Below, piece after piece: positions 29,065-39,120 of a stretch of 64,000 nucleotides of DNA. Positions within the stretch are counted from its first letter, which is position 1; each line of letters begins with the position of its first letter. Made by a program: the position numbers and the translations under genes. The stretch covers positions 310,001 through 374,000 of the forward strand of contig NZ_FOHI01000001.1 of the NCBI RefSeq assembly GCF_900111585.1, given 5' to 3'. Source of the DNA: Nitrosospira multiformis (GTDB lineage Bacteria > Pseudomonadota > Gammaproteobacteria > Burkholderiales > Nitrosomonadaceae). The notes under the pieces were generated by a model. That model saw only the letters and a list, made by a program, of their open reading frames with translations, was not told where the DNA came from and ran no database searches.

Positions 29065-30861
29065 ATGATTTCACAATCATTCATTCAGGAACTGCTCGAC
29101 CGGACAGACATTGTCGACGTCATCGAGCGCGATGTGCCCCTAAGGAGGGCAGGCGCGAACTACAGCGCCTGCTGCCCATTTCATAGTGAAAAAACCCCCT
29201 CCTTCACGGTAAGTCCTACCAAGCAGTTTTATCATTGTTTCGGTTGCGGCGCCCACGGTAATGCCATTGGTTTCGTGATGGAGTACGGTGGCATGCACTT
29301 CGTGGAAGCTGTGAATGAACTTGCGGCGCGAATCGGGCTCCAGATCCCTGCGCAACAAGCTGAAACGGGAGCAGGGTCTCAACCAGATTCTGCACGGGCA
29401 AAGCTACAAGGAACAGAGGGAACAGAAGGAACAGAACACTCCCCGGGCGCTTTGCTGGAGGCAATGAAGGTTGCCGCACGTTTTTACCGGGAGCAACTCA
29501 AGCTTTCGAAAAATGCGATCGACTATCTGAAGCAGCGCGGCCTGACGGGTGCAACCGCTGCGCGTTTTGGCATCGGATATGCTCCGGCAGGCTGGCAGAA
29601 CCTGCACACTCCGTTCCCCGGGCAACCGGAGAATGCTACGAAACGCCTGCTGGTACAGGTCGGATTGATGGTCGAGGGTGACGGAGGCAAGTGTTATGAC
29701 CGGTTTCGCGATCGCATCATGTTTCCCATCGTCAACCTCAAAGGGAGGATTGTCGGATTTGGTGGCAGAGTCCTGGAGAAAGGGGAGCCCAAGTATCTCA
29801 ATTCCCCGGAAACGCCTCTATTCCAGAAAGGCCGCGAACTCTACAATCTCTTTGGCGCCCGGCGGGCGATCCGGGAAGCGGGAAAGGTTATCGTAGTGGA
29901 GGGCTACATGGATGTAGTGGCTCTTTCCCAGCATGGAATCGAATACGCGGTGGCTACCCTGGGCACTGCCACCACGCCTTATCATATCCAGAAGCTCCTG
30001 CGACAGACCGATAATATCGTCTTTTGCTTTGATGCAGACAGCGCTGGAAAAAAAGCGGCTTGGCGCGCACTGGAGGACAGCCTTGCACAGCTTGCCGACG
30101 GCAAGAGCATCAGTTTTCTTTTTCTGCCGGAGGGGGAGGATCCTGACAGTTACATTCGCAACCATGGTAGGAGCGCCTTCGAAAAGCTGCTTGAGCAAAC
30201 ATTGCCTCTGTCTGTTTTTCTTTTCAGGGAACTGTCGGCGCGAGCTGACCTCAAAAGTAGCGAGGGGCGTGCCAAACTGGTGCAGGATGCCAAACCCTTG
30301 CTGGCGCGAATCGCCGCACCCGGGCTTGCATTGATGCTGGTGAAGCGATTGACGGAGATCAGTGGTCTGAGTGAGCGCGAGTTGGAGGGTATTTTGAAGA
30401 TCAGACGGGTTACCGCTTTTCCAGTGCGCGAAAAGCCTTCCCGTCCCAAGCCTGTTTCTCCCTACGAATGGCTGCTCCAGATATTGTTGTACCACCCTGC
30501 CTATATCCAGAAGCTTGACAGGGAACTGCTTGCCTATGACCAGGAATATGAGAAAGAAGTAGTAGCGCTGGCGGCGCTCGTTGAATTTATCGACGCCCAC
30601 CCCCATATAGGAGGAGGTACGGCGATACCTTTGATGACTATTCATTTCCGCGATAGTCCTTATCGGGCGCTCCTTGAGCAGGCGGCAAGCAAAACACTTG
30701 GCTGGGACGGCGAGATCGACCTGGAAGCGGAATTTGCCGGAGCGATGGCGCGATTACATGAGATGAAACGCAAGCAACGCATGGCAGTGCTGCACAATAA
30801 ATCCCTGAGCACCCTTACCCCCGAGGAAAGACAGGAGCTTCAGCGAATGGCGATGCCGTGA
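29065..30861 (+). CDS. dnaG: DNA primase
   Basis: The product has 598 residues. The zinc-binding domain CPFHSEKTPSF...CFGCGAHG is at 36-62, and the TOPRIM core has VVEGYMDVVALSQHG and FCFDADSAGKKAAWRA. The C-terminal helicase-binding part is present. Between the zinc domain and the core lies a low-complexity linker with GTEGTEGTE encoded by three 9-bp repeats. It makes RNA primers for replication. Confidence 0.96.
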   Translation: MISQSFIQELLDRTDIVDVIERDVPLRRAGANYSACCPFHSEKTPSFTVSPTKQFYHCFGCGAHGNAIGFVMEYGGMHFVEAVNELAARIGLQIPAQQAETGAGSQPDSARAKLQGTEGTEGTEHSPGALLEAMKVAARFYREQLKLSKNAIDYLKQRGLTGATAARFGIGYAPAGWQNLHTPFPGQPENATKRLLVQVGLMVEGDGGKCYDRFRDRIMFPIVNLKGRIVGFGGRVLEKGEPKYLNSPETPLFQKGRELYNLFGARRAIREAGKVIVVEGYMDVVALSQHGIEYAVATLGTATTPYHIQKLLRQTDNIVFCFDADSAGKKAAWRALEDSLAQLADGKSISFLFLPEGEDPDSYIRNHGRSAFEKLLEQTLPLSVFLFRELSARADLKSSEGRAKLVQDAKPLLARIAAPGLALMLVKRLTEISGLSERELEGILKIRRVTAFPVREKPSRPKPVSPYEWLLQILLYHPAYIQKLDRELLAYDQEYEKEVVALAALVEFIDAHPHIGGGTAIPLMTIHFRDSPYRALLEQAASKTLGWDGEIDLEAEFAGAMARLHEMKRKQRMAVLHNKSLSTLTPEERQELQRMAMP

Positions 30862-30903
30862 AGCAGAATTGTCAGGTGTGGTATGAATGCAAGTATGTTC
30901 TGA

Positions 30904-30909
30904 TATAAT
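30904..30909 (+). promoter_or_regulatory. Extended -10 promoter before rpoD
   Basis: TGATATAAT is a perfect extended -10 box 75 bases before the rpoD start, downstream of the dnaG stop. It would allow rpoD to be expressed apart from the operon. Confidence 0.5.
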
Positions 30910-30983
30910 GGAAAAATTTTAATTTTCAACGGAAAGAACGCGGTCAAACCCGGACACAAGTCCAAACAGCGGTAAAAGCAAAG

Positions 30984-33155
<2,172 letters not shown>

Positions 33156-33213
33156 TCAGCCTTCAGTGGCTAGTTCAATACAGTTCCAAGTTAAGAGTTT
33201 TAAAGTTGTAAGA

Positions 33214-33290
<77 letters not shown>

Positions 33291-33297
33291 AATAAAC

Positions 33298-33340
33298 AAG
33301 GAGTTATAGCTTGTGGAAGCTGTAACTCCTTTTATTTTTT
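33298..33340 (+). terminator. Terminator carried in by element 1 behind the tRNA
   Basis: AAGGAGTTA...TAACTCCTT with inner TAGCTT/AAGCTG pairs is followed by TTTATTTTTT. It takes the place of the terminators found directly behind the other two att copies, so the tRNA transcript stays terminated. Confidence 0.75.
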
Positions 33341-33346
33341 CCAAAA

Positions 33347-33364
33347 TGTAACCGTTTTGTAACC
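33347..33364 (+). repeat. Candidate integrase arm site, left end
   Basis: TGTAACCGTTTTGTAACC contains two TGTAACC units. It matches 43236-43253 in 17 of 18 bases and in the same orientation, close to the opposite end of the element. Confidence 0.5.
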
Positions 33365-33386
33365 AAGAAATCTCAATAGATTTTGT

Positions 33387-33611
33387 TCATGCGGGTCTCT
33401 TGCTTATCGATTCTCGAACAAGATTTGCCAATACCAATCTTGCCATGCTTTCTGCGGTCGTTTGTTGACAATGCGCTTTTCTGCTATTTCCGTCATACGA
33501 AACGTTTATATAACCAGCCTCCCAGGTATAAGTTCCCGAGTAGGTTTTGCCATCCACCTTGTACTCAACGTCGTTGATAAACAGCGGTCTCATCGCTTTG
33601 CTTTTGCTCAT
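33387..33611 (-). CDS. Hypothetical protein of element 1
   Basis: The product has 74 residues from the second ATG, which has AAGGAGG at a proper distance; the first ATG abuts the Shine-Dalgarno. It is probably a beta-rich small domain (NDVEYKVDGKTYSGTYTWEAG). I recognise no family. It is the gene nearest the tRNA end and follows the small terminase gene. Confidence 0.55.
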   Translation of the reverse strand: MSKSKAMRPLFINDVEYKVDGKTYSGTYTWEAGYINVSYDGNSRKAHCQQTTAESMARLVLANLVRESISKRPA

Positions 33612-33708
33612 TTTCATCCTCCTTGGTTGAGTTTTTGCCTATTTTTAATAGTAGGGTAGCCACCCCCTAATTTAAATCGATTGTAGGGCTTCTGGTAGAG
33701 CCTTGTTA

Positions 33709-34128
33709 TCATTCCACGTCATCCCATGGCCGGGCTCCAGATGCCTTGTTGGCCACTACAGCAGCAGTCGCTGCGGTATAGCGCGATTGCTGGGTAAGTC
33801 TCGGTTTCGTAGCAAAGGTCTGAATCAAACGCGCCTGGCGCTCGATCATCCCATGAAGCCTGTTGAGGGTCTTTAAATCTCCCCCTCCATCTACCAGCTC
33901 GGCTTCGAGCGAATCGGCCTGGGAGGTCAAGAATTCATGCGAAGCGATAGATTTCACGTACCCGCAAAGCAGTGGGGCATTTGCTCGATCAAACCAGGCT
34001 GCAGGTTTTGACAGTACGATCTCCTTCCACAATTCTTTCTGTCTGGCAGTTAGGGTTGTAGGCGGGGATAGGGGCGTGGCAACGCGAGGGGGAACAACGG
34101 AAAGACTTGCGGATGATTTCTTAGCCAT
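33709..34128 (-). CDS. Phage terminase small subunit
   Basis: The 139-residue product has LTARQKELWKEIVLSKPAAWF, ANAPLLCGYVKSI and a helical C-terminal half (LNRLHGMIERQARLIQTF), the usual layout of P27-like small terminases that recognise packaging sites. No large terminase follows, so packaging would need a helper phage or is lost. Confidence 0.7.
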   Translation of the reverse strand: MAKKSSASLSVVPPRVATPLSPPTTLTARQKELWKEIVLSKPAAWFDRANAPLLCGYVKSIASHEFLTSQADSLEAELVDGGGDLKTLNRLHGMIERQARLIQTFATKPRLTQQSRYTAATAAVVANKASGARPWDDVE

Positions 34129-34202
34129 AAAAATAGCCCAAATTGTAACGATTTATGAAAGGGAAGCTCCGAGCGCGCTCTAGAGCCTCAGGAGGTAGAG
34201 AT

Positions 34203-34697
34203 TCAGCCTCCCCCTACCCTAGCTGGACTCATTGAGGCTGCATCTACCTTCTGCTGAGGCACATAACTGAATGACCATTCAGTATTGGAGTTAACATTTT
34301 TTATTGATAACTCGCCGGCTGAGATTATGTCCATGCCGACAATCACATCCCACCACACATCGCCCGGCTTCTTTAAGACAACAGTCAGTTCAAAGAAGGT
34401 AATCTTGTCGGGAAGAGAGAGATTTATTTGATAGGCCTCACTCTTTTCCAGCCCGTTTACACCTTGTGTAAAAACGGACCTTACGCGCCTTATAGGCTTC
34501 AAGCCTAAGGCCTCGACAACTCGCGGCGTTATTATTGAGTGGGTCGCACCGGTGTCCCAAAGGGCGTTAAATTCAACTCTTGGGTATCCCGGAGCTCCAT
34601 TAGCAGGATTGAATGCTTGAGAGACATGGCATGGAGTTCCTAAAGCTGTCAATAAACCGTCTTCAGTTTTAACGGTAAAGCTTCTATTCATTAACAT
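34203..34697 (-). CDS. Retropepsin-like aspartic protease
   Basis: The 164-residue product has ALWDTGATHSIITPRVVEALGL, the D-T-G active-site loop of retroviral-type proteases, and VIVGMDIISAGEL as the second characteristic hydrophobic stretch. Such bacterial proteins are likely homodimeric. The start ATGTTAATG overlaps the stop of the gpJ-like gene, so translation is coupled. A clan AA protease in a phage tail position is unusual; its substrate is unknown. Confidence 0.75.
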   Translation of the reverse strand: MLMNRSFTVKTEDGLLTALGTPCHVSQAFNPANGAPGYPRVEFNALWDTGATHSIITPRVVEALGLKPIRRVRSVFTQGVNGLEKSEAYQINLSLPDKITFFELTVVLKKPGDVWWDVIVGMDIISAGELSIKNVNSNTEWSFSYVPQQKVDAASMSPARVGGG

Positions 34698-35836
34698 AGT
34701 CCTTGAATTGGCTCATCACAGACATTGGCTGCCGTGATGATATTGGATAGCGGAATATCCGCAGGGTTGACGCCACACATCTCTGATGTGAGATAGTCAT
34801 AGGTGGCCAGTGCCGGATTCTGGCTCCATTTCGTCTCGCCAGTGCGCGGGTCATAGAGTTTCTTGCCGCGCATCAGGACTTTTATATCAGGGACACCTCC
34901 CTGGAATTCCGGTTGCCTCAAATCCAGTCTGATTACTGTGTAGGTAAAGCCGGTAAGCGTAGCAGTAGGCTTCCACTTGTCTGGACATTCCGCCAGTAAA
35001 GTAGCGTCAGCAGGATCCCCGGGGGCTCCCAGGTGCTTTTGAACGCGCACCTGCGAAGTATTTGTCTGGTACTGATAGCTCACGCTGTAGTGCGTGATCT
35101 GCATTGTCCCGCCGAACGGGAACGGTGAAGTCGGCGCAGCCGTGACCATTATCGTCTTGCCTGATACGGTATAAGGAACCTCTCCGGATGACGGGAACCG
35201 GAAAGCGCCGGAAATCCACGTGCCGTATGCTACAACCCGGACCGCGCTGCTCGGCGTATGCGAAAGCGTGAATGGTGCCGCGCTGAACGTCTCTGTTATG
35301 CTCTCAGTTTTTGTTGAGTAGTATTCGCCGCTGGTAACAAAGCCATCGGCATCGAGCTCCCCCAGTTCTTTGCCATTGATATAAATTTTCTCGATCCCAT
35401 CGCTCTCATGTGCGGCATGAACACAGACGAGGTGCTTGAATTCTTCATTCAAGCCGCTGGACAGAATCGCCACAATATCCGCTCCCACCATTGTCCGACC
35501 GTAAACGTACCGATGTGGCGCGTCTGTAACGATACGGGTAACCGTGCGCTCTTGTAAGCTGTTGAGGAAGTCTTCCCGTGCCTGTGCTGCCCTGCGCTTC
35601 GCCTTCTTCGCGGCTGCGCGTTGAGCTACAGCGCCAAATACCGTGGTCCCGATGGTCAGGGAAATGGACGCTACCGTTATCGCCGTCGTAAGAGTCATTT
35701 TGGCTAATGCAGCGCCGATGACCGCAACTAATGTTACAGGATCGGCATGAGCAACACCCGGCAGCAGCAGTAAAGCTAGAAGCGGCATGAGAAAAAAACG
35801 GTTTTTCTGAACTGGCTTGCGCGGTCTGCCCGCCAT
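34691..35836 (-). CDS. Tail-tip (host specificity, gpJ-like) protein, truncated
   Basis: About 381 residues from the ATG at 35836, just after a terminator. A hydrophobic N-terminus (MPLLALLLLPGVAHA) resembles a signal peptide. The body shows the gpJ N-terminal region: VTRIVTDAPHRYVYGR, CVHAAHESDGIEKIYING, and near the end DYLTSEMCGVNPADIPLSN. Full gpJ proteins exceed 1000 residues; this one stops right after that motif, and the retropepsin gene begins in the overlap. It is therefore a truncated or recombined gene. The start is uncertain. Confidence 0.7.
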   Translation of the reverse strand: MAGRPRKPVQKNRFFLMPLLALLLLPGVAHADPVTLVAVIGAALAKMTLTTAITVASISLTIGTTVFGAVAQRAAAKKAKRRAAQAREDFLNSLQERTVTRIVTDAPHRYVYGRTMVGADIVAILSSGLNEEFKHLVCVHAAHESDGIEKIYINGKELGELDADGFVTSGEYYSTKTESITETFSAAPFTLSHTPSSAVRVVAYGTWISGAFRFPSSGEVPYTVSGKTIMVTAAPTSPFPFGGTMQITHYSVSYQYQTNTSQVRVQKHLGAPGDPADATLLAECPDKWKPTATLTGFTYTVIRLDLRQPEFQGGVPDIKVLMRGKKLYDPRTGETKWSQNPALATYDYLTSEMCGVNPADIPLSNIITAANVCDEPIQGLC

Positions 35837-35937
35837 TTGATTTGCTGAATTATTTTCAAATACGGAATTTTTTGTCTGCGTGAGTCCGGGCGCGGTGTCC
35901 AAGCGTCGTTTCCCCAAAGATTTGCCCACCCCCCCTC

Positions 35938-35968
35938 CAATAAAAATCCCCGATTTCAGGCCGGGGGT
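35938..35968 (-). terminator. Terminator after the capsid gene
   Basis: Read on the minus strand, CCCCCGGCCTGAAATCGGGG is followed by ATTTTTATT. It separates the capsid gene from the gpJ-like gene. Confidence 0.6.
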
Positions 35969-36007
35969 TCTTATTGCATCAGCTGCGTAGCGCCAATGGA
36001 ACATCAT

Positions 36008-37138
36008 TTAGCTCGCCGCAAACTTCATCAGCTTGATGGCGCGGAAGTCCCGCATACCACCTCCCACGCGCTTCGTGCTGTAGAAGAGGACGTGGGGTTT
36101 TGCAGTGAACGGATCACGCAGCATCGATGTGTTGCGGTCAACGATGGTATAGGCTCGTTGGAAGTCGCCAAAGGCGATTGAGATGCTATTAGCCGAAACG
36201 TCCGGCATGTTCTCGTCTTCGTGCACGGGATAACTCAGCAGCGTTGACGGTTGTCCGGCTTCTAATCCCTCCTTCCAAATGTAGTCACCGTTTGCGTTCT
36301 TGAATGTCCTTATCAGCTCAAGCGTATTGGTATTCATCGTCCAGGCGGCATTGATGCGGTACCGGGGCTTAAGAGAATGAACCAGCTTTATCAGCTTGTC
36401 GGAGGGATTGCTTGCAGCGAATGCTCCGGACGCACCAGAAGCGACATACTGTAGAGCGCTTTCTGCCCGTACTCCGTCAGCAGTGCTTTCTATATCGTGA
36501 GTCAGAATGCCGCGTGGTTTATTGACCCCATCGCCGACAATGAACGCCTCGCCTTCACCCTCGCCGAATGCTTCAGCAAGCTCGTTGATCAGCCAGTTTT
36601 CCAGGTCAAAGTTATTGTCATCAAGCAAGCGTTGAGTCACAGCAGGGCTTGCGTAGACTTCTCCCATGGCTGGTTTCAGTTCTATAAAATTGGGGCCATC
36701 TGTCTTGGGTCTGGATTGAGTTTCCCCCACCCATGAGTAAGTGGTGCCGCCTACGCTATGGAGCATCGAATATTCACCGCTTTCGATCTTCACTACGCGC
36801 GCAAGCTGCCGCATGGGCGAAAGCTCGCGCAGGGCTTTAGAGATGGTGCCGTCGATCTGTATCGGAACGAGATAGCCGCCGTTCGGGTCGTTATTGGTAG
36901 CCATGGCCTTGGCTTCAAGTCCACGCTCCCGGCCAGACCGCAGGTAGCCTAAGAAAGCCTGCTTGTGCTCTCTCTCTTCCGGCTCTTCCGCTCCATGAAA
37001 CCCGGCGCCGGGTCTATTCGCCTTTTTTGCAAATTCGTTTAGAGCGGTCTCCAGATTCTTGATGCGCTCGTTTTGAGCATTCTTGAATTCGGTAAATGCC
37101 TCGCCCTGCTTTTCAAGAATTTCCTTAATTTCATACAT
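36008..37138 (-). CDS. HK97-family major capsid protein
   Basis: The product has 376 residues. The N-terminal ~90 residues are a coiled-coil delta/scaffold domain (EILEKQGEAFTEFKNAQNER). The core starts at GGYLVPIQIDGTISKALREL and contains GDGVNKPRGILTH and the C-terminal FYSTKRVGGGMRDFRAIKLMK. It would form the icosahedral shell. No protease or portal gene is nearby. A large inverted repeat precedes the start. Confidence 0.88.
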   Translation of the reverse strand: MYEIKEILEKQGEAFTEFKNAQNERIKNLETALNEFAKKANRPGAGFHGAEEPEEREHKQAFLGYLRSGRERGLEAKAMATNNDPNGGYLVPIQIDGTISKALRELSPMRQLARVVKIESGEYSMLHSVGGTTYSWVGETQSRPKTDGPNFIELKPAMGEVYASPAVTQRLLDDNNFDLENWLINELAEAFGEGEGEAFIVGDGVNKPRGILTHDIESTADGVRAESALQYVASGASGAFAASNPSDKLIKLVHSLKPRYRINAAWTMNTNTLELIRTFKNANGDYIWKEGLEAGQPSTLLSYPVHEDENMPDVSANSISIAFGDFQRAYTIVDRNTSMLRDPFTAKPHVLFYSTKRVGGGMRDFRAIKLMKFAAS

Positions 37139-37144
37139 GTGATA

Positions 37145-37209
37145 AAGTCCTTATAAATGTCATCACCATACTCATAAAATTCGAGTATGGTGTGATAATA
37201 CAAGGACTT
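37145..37209. promoter_or_regulatory. Nested inverted repeat before the capsid gene
   Basis: The outer arms AAGTCCTT / AAGGACTT are perfect 8-mers; the inner arms ACCATACTC / GAGTATGGT are perfect 9-mers around a 9-base loop. Placed just upstream of the capsid start, it could be an operator or an mRNA leader structure. Confidence 0.45.
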
Positions 37210-37235
37210 ATTCCCCGTTTAGGGGTACTAGGGAA

Positions 37236-37610
37236 TTACTTATTTAAATTTAATTTGCACCAGGTAAATTTATTCCTGATGGTCTTGAAGGTGAGTTGCT
37301 GACGACCGTTGCGGGGATGGTGGTAGGTTATAAGTTGCCAGACTCGGTCTACTTTCTCTATGGGACTTGAGGCGGATCCATGCATGTCTCGCCTTACAGC
37401 CTCAAGTTCCAATTCTTCCAAAAGTCTCTCGAAGGTGAGGGGGTTTCCTATTCTGGTAAGCAGCTTGAGAAGATAGTCCTTTAAAAATCCCGGTCTCTTC
37501 CCAAGCCGCTGCTGTTGTTCGAAGGATAGCCCCAAACGTACCAGATTCATCACGCGGTCCCGTTCAGGGCTGGGTGGCAAGGTTTTCTCGATGTAAGAAG
37601 GAATGTTCAC
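37236..37610 (-). CDS. Hypothetical phage protein
   Basis: The 124-residue product is helix-rich and basic at the C-terminus (TFKTIRNKFTWCK). The GTG start overlaps the TGA of the preceding small gene. I recognise no family. It lies before the capsid gene in the same direction. Confidence 0.55.
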   Translation of the reverse strand: MNIPSYIEKTLPPSPERDRVMNLVRLGLSFEQQQRLGKRPGFLKDYLLKLLTRIGNPLTFERLLEELELEAVRRDMHGSASSPIEKVDRVWQLITYHHPRNGRQQLTFKTIRNKFTWCKLNLNK

Positions 37611-37774
37611 TTGCCGTCCTGAAGCTGAGACACGATGATTTTGGCCCGTTTCACGCTGTAGCCTTGCGCTCTAAGCTCCTTCTCGATCTTTCGTTTACGC
37701 AGTGCCTCCGCACGTCTGCTGCCTTTCAACATAGACGAGACGAACGTCCGTCCTAGTCCTGTTAGTTTACCCAT
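37607..37774 (-). CDS. Hypothetical basic 55-residue protein
   Basis: The ATG at 37774 follows GAGAGG. The product MGKLTGLGRTFVSSMLKG continues with a Lys/Arg-rich helix (ALRKRKIEKELRAQGYSV). It overlaps both neighbours by a few bases, as expected in a tight phage operon. It may bind nucleic acid; no family is recognised. Confidence 0.55.
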   Translation of the reverse strand: MGKLTGLGRTFVSSMLKGSRRAEALRKRKIEKELRAQGYSVKRAKIIVSQLQDGK

Positions 37775-38037
37775 GTAGACCTCTCTGCTCTGCGATAGGC
37801 CAGCAAGGGACCACCAATCACTTTATTGTCCGGGCCCACCGCGAAGAGCTCTAGCCCGTTTACATCCGCCTGCAAGACAAGACGAGCCTTGCCGTTATTC
37901 ACCAGGTCATCAACAATCTCACTGGCTTCCTTGTTCTGCCGGCCGATAGCGATAACCATCAATTCCATAATTTGCAATGATGTTTTGACGCCATTTTCCA
38001 GGGTGTCCAGGATTTCTTTGTCTATTTCTTGAGTCAT
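37762..38037 (-). CDS. Hypothetical phage protein
   Basis: The 91-residue product has an N-terminal helical half (LDTLENGVKTSLQIMELMVIAI) and a winged-helix-like C-terminal half (DDLVNNGKARLVLQADVNGLELFAVG). It may be a small HTH domain. It overlaps the next gene by 13 bases. Confidence 0.55.
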   Translation of the reverse strand: MTQEIDKEILDTLENGVKTSLQIMELMVIAIGRQNKEASEIVDDLVNNGKARLVLQADVNGLELFAVGPDNKVIGGPLLAYRRAERSTWVN

Positions 38038-38134
38038 TTTTTACCTTTTTTGTTACGGTTTATGAAAGGAAAGGGGACGGCGCGGTCTAGGCCGGTTTGC
38101 TCTGGACTTTTTATGCCCCCCATACGCTCTCGGC

Positions 38135-38518
38135 TCATGCCGCCTTCCTTTCCAACTGTGCGTCCGTGCTGAATTGCTCGATTACCTCAAGCAATGCGAG
38201 CCCGTCATAATGCGCGTGCGGGATCGCCAGCTCGAAAGTCCCGATACCTTTGATGCCTACCTTGACCAGCACCGGGTCTGTGCTGGCGTCATCTACCAGC
38301 ACAGCGTATTTCCTTCCAGCTTTGATCTGATCTTCCAGACTGGCTTGACCAGCTCTCACACGAAGCTCTGCAAGAAGCGCCTGCTTATTCTCCCTGATCA
38401 CATTCGGCCAATCACTGACCGCACTTCCTTTTCCATCAAGATAAAGATTTCCGCTTTCAGAAACAGACAGCGTTAAGCCGTCAGCAGCAATCTGCTCAAG
38501 GATCAACGCCGGGTTCAT
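38135..38518 (-). CDS. Phage protein with TubC_N-like docking domain
   Basis: The product has 127 residues. The first 55 (NPALILEQIAADGLTLSVSE, then WPNVIRENKQALLAEL) resemble the TubC N-terminal docking domain of megasynthases, which also appears in small mobile-element proteins. The rest is a beta-rich segment. The start overlaps the preceding gene by four bases. Its role may be protein-protein docking in the replication module; this is inference. Confidence 0.55.
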   Translation of the reverse strand: MNPALILEQIAADGLTLSVSESGNLYLDGKGSAVSDWPNVIRENKQALLAELRVRAGQASLEDQIKAGRKYAVLVDDASTDPVLVKVGIKGIGTFELAIPHAHYDGLALLEVIEQFSTDAQLERKAA

Positions 38519-39120
38519 ATTTCTATCCTTACCATGCGTTCTTCATTACTTGCAGCGTCATAGTCATCCAACCATGGATCACTGGTTACTTCCTTTTCTA
38601 AAGACTGGTTTTGACTTTGCTTTTCTTGGCTAAGCTTTTCTGTACTTGACTGTACTAAGGACCCGACCTTGACCCGTCGGGGTTGCTGCGGGTTAGTCGT
38701 CGGCATACCCGACGAGGTAGCCGACGGGTTAGGCGTATCTCCTTTATTTGGGCGGCTTCTAGCGTTTCTCTTTTTCTCGTTTGTGATGGCTGCACCACGC
38801 TTTCCACCCTCTGATTTCCTCTCTTTTCGCTCGTCCAAGTACTTTCTGTAGTCTTCCAATTCAGGAGAGAAAATAAAGCCTTCTGATACCCTAAAAAAAG
38901 GCATTACGGCAGGCAGACAGTCAATGATTTCTTGCTCAGAAAACCCCAATACCTTAGCAAGCAAACCCGGTTTTTCTGGGAGTCTTTTATTCGCCCAGCA
39001 TTCATGCCGCATGGTATACAGCAGACCCCGCTCCTGTAATGTCATGGTTCGATACTCGATTCTCGCCATCATTGCTGCGGCATATTCCTGATAAGCAGGA
39101 GCTTCACGGTTTTGGCTCAT
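38515..39120 (-). CDS. Phage replication-type protein (DUF1376-like)
   Basis: The product has 201 residues. The first 100 (YRTMTLQERGLLYTMRHECW, LPEKPGLLAKVLGFSEQEI) match the winged-helix DUF1376 type found in phage replication proteins, followed by a Lys/Arg- and Ser-rich disordered tail. The start and the stop both overlap neighbouring genes by four bases, so the block 40013-38135 is one operon. Confidence 0.6.
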   Translation of the reverse strand: MSQNREAPAYQEYAAAMMARIEYRTMTLQERGLLYTMRHECWANKRLPEKPGLLAKVLGFSEQEIIDCLPAVMPFFRVSEGFIFSPELEDYRKYLDERKERKSEGGKRGAAITNEKKRNARSRPNKGDTPNPSATSSGMPTTNPQQPRRVKVGSLVQSSTEKLSQEKQSQNQSLEKEVTSDPWLDDYDAASNEERMVRIEI

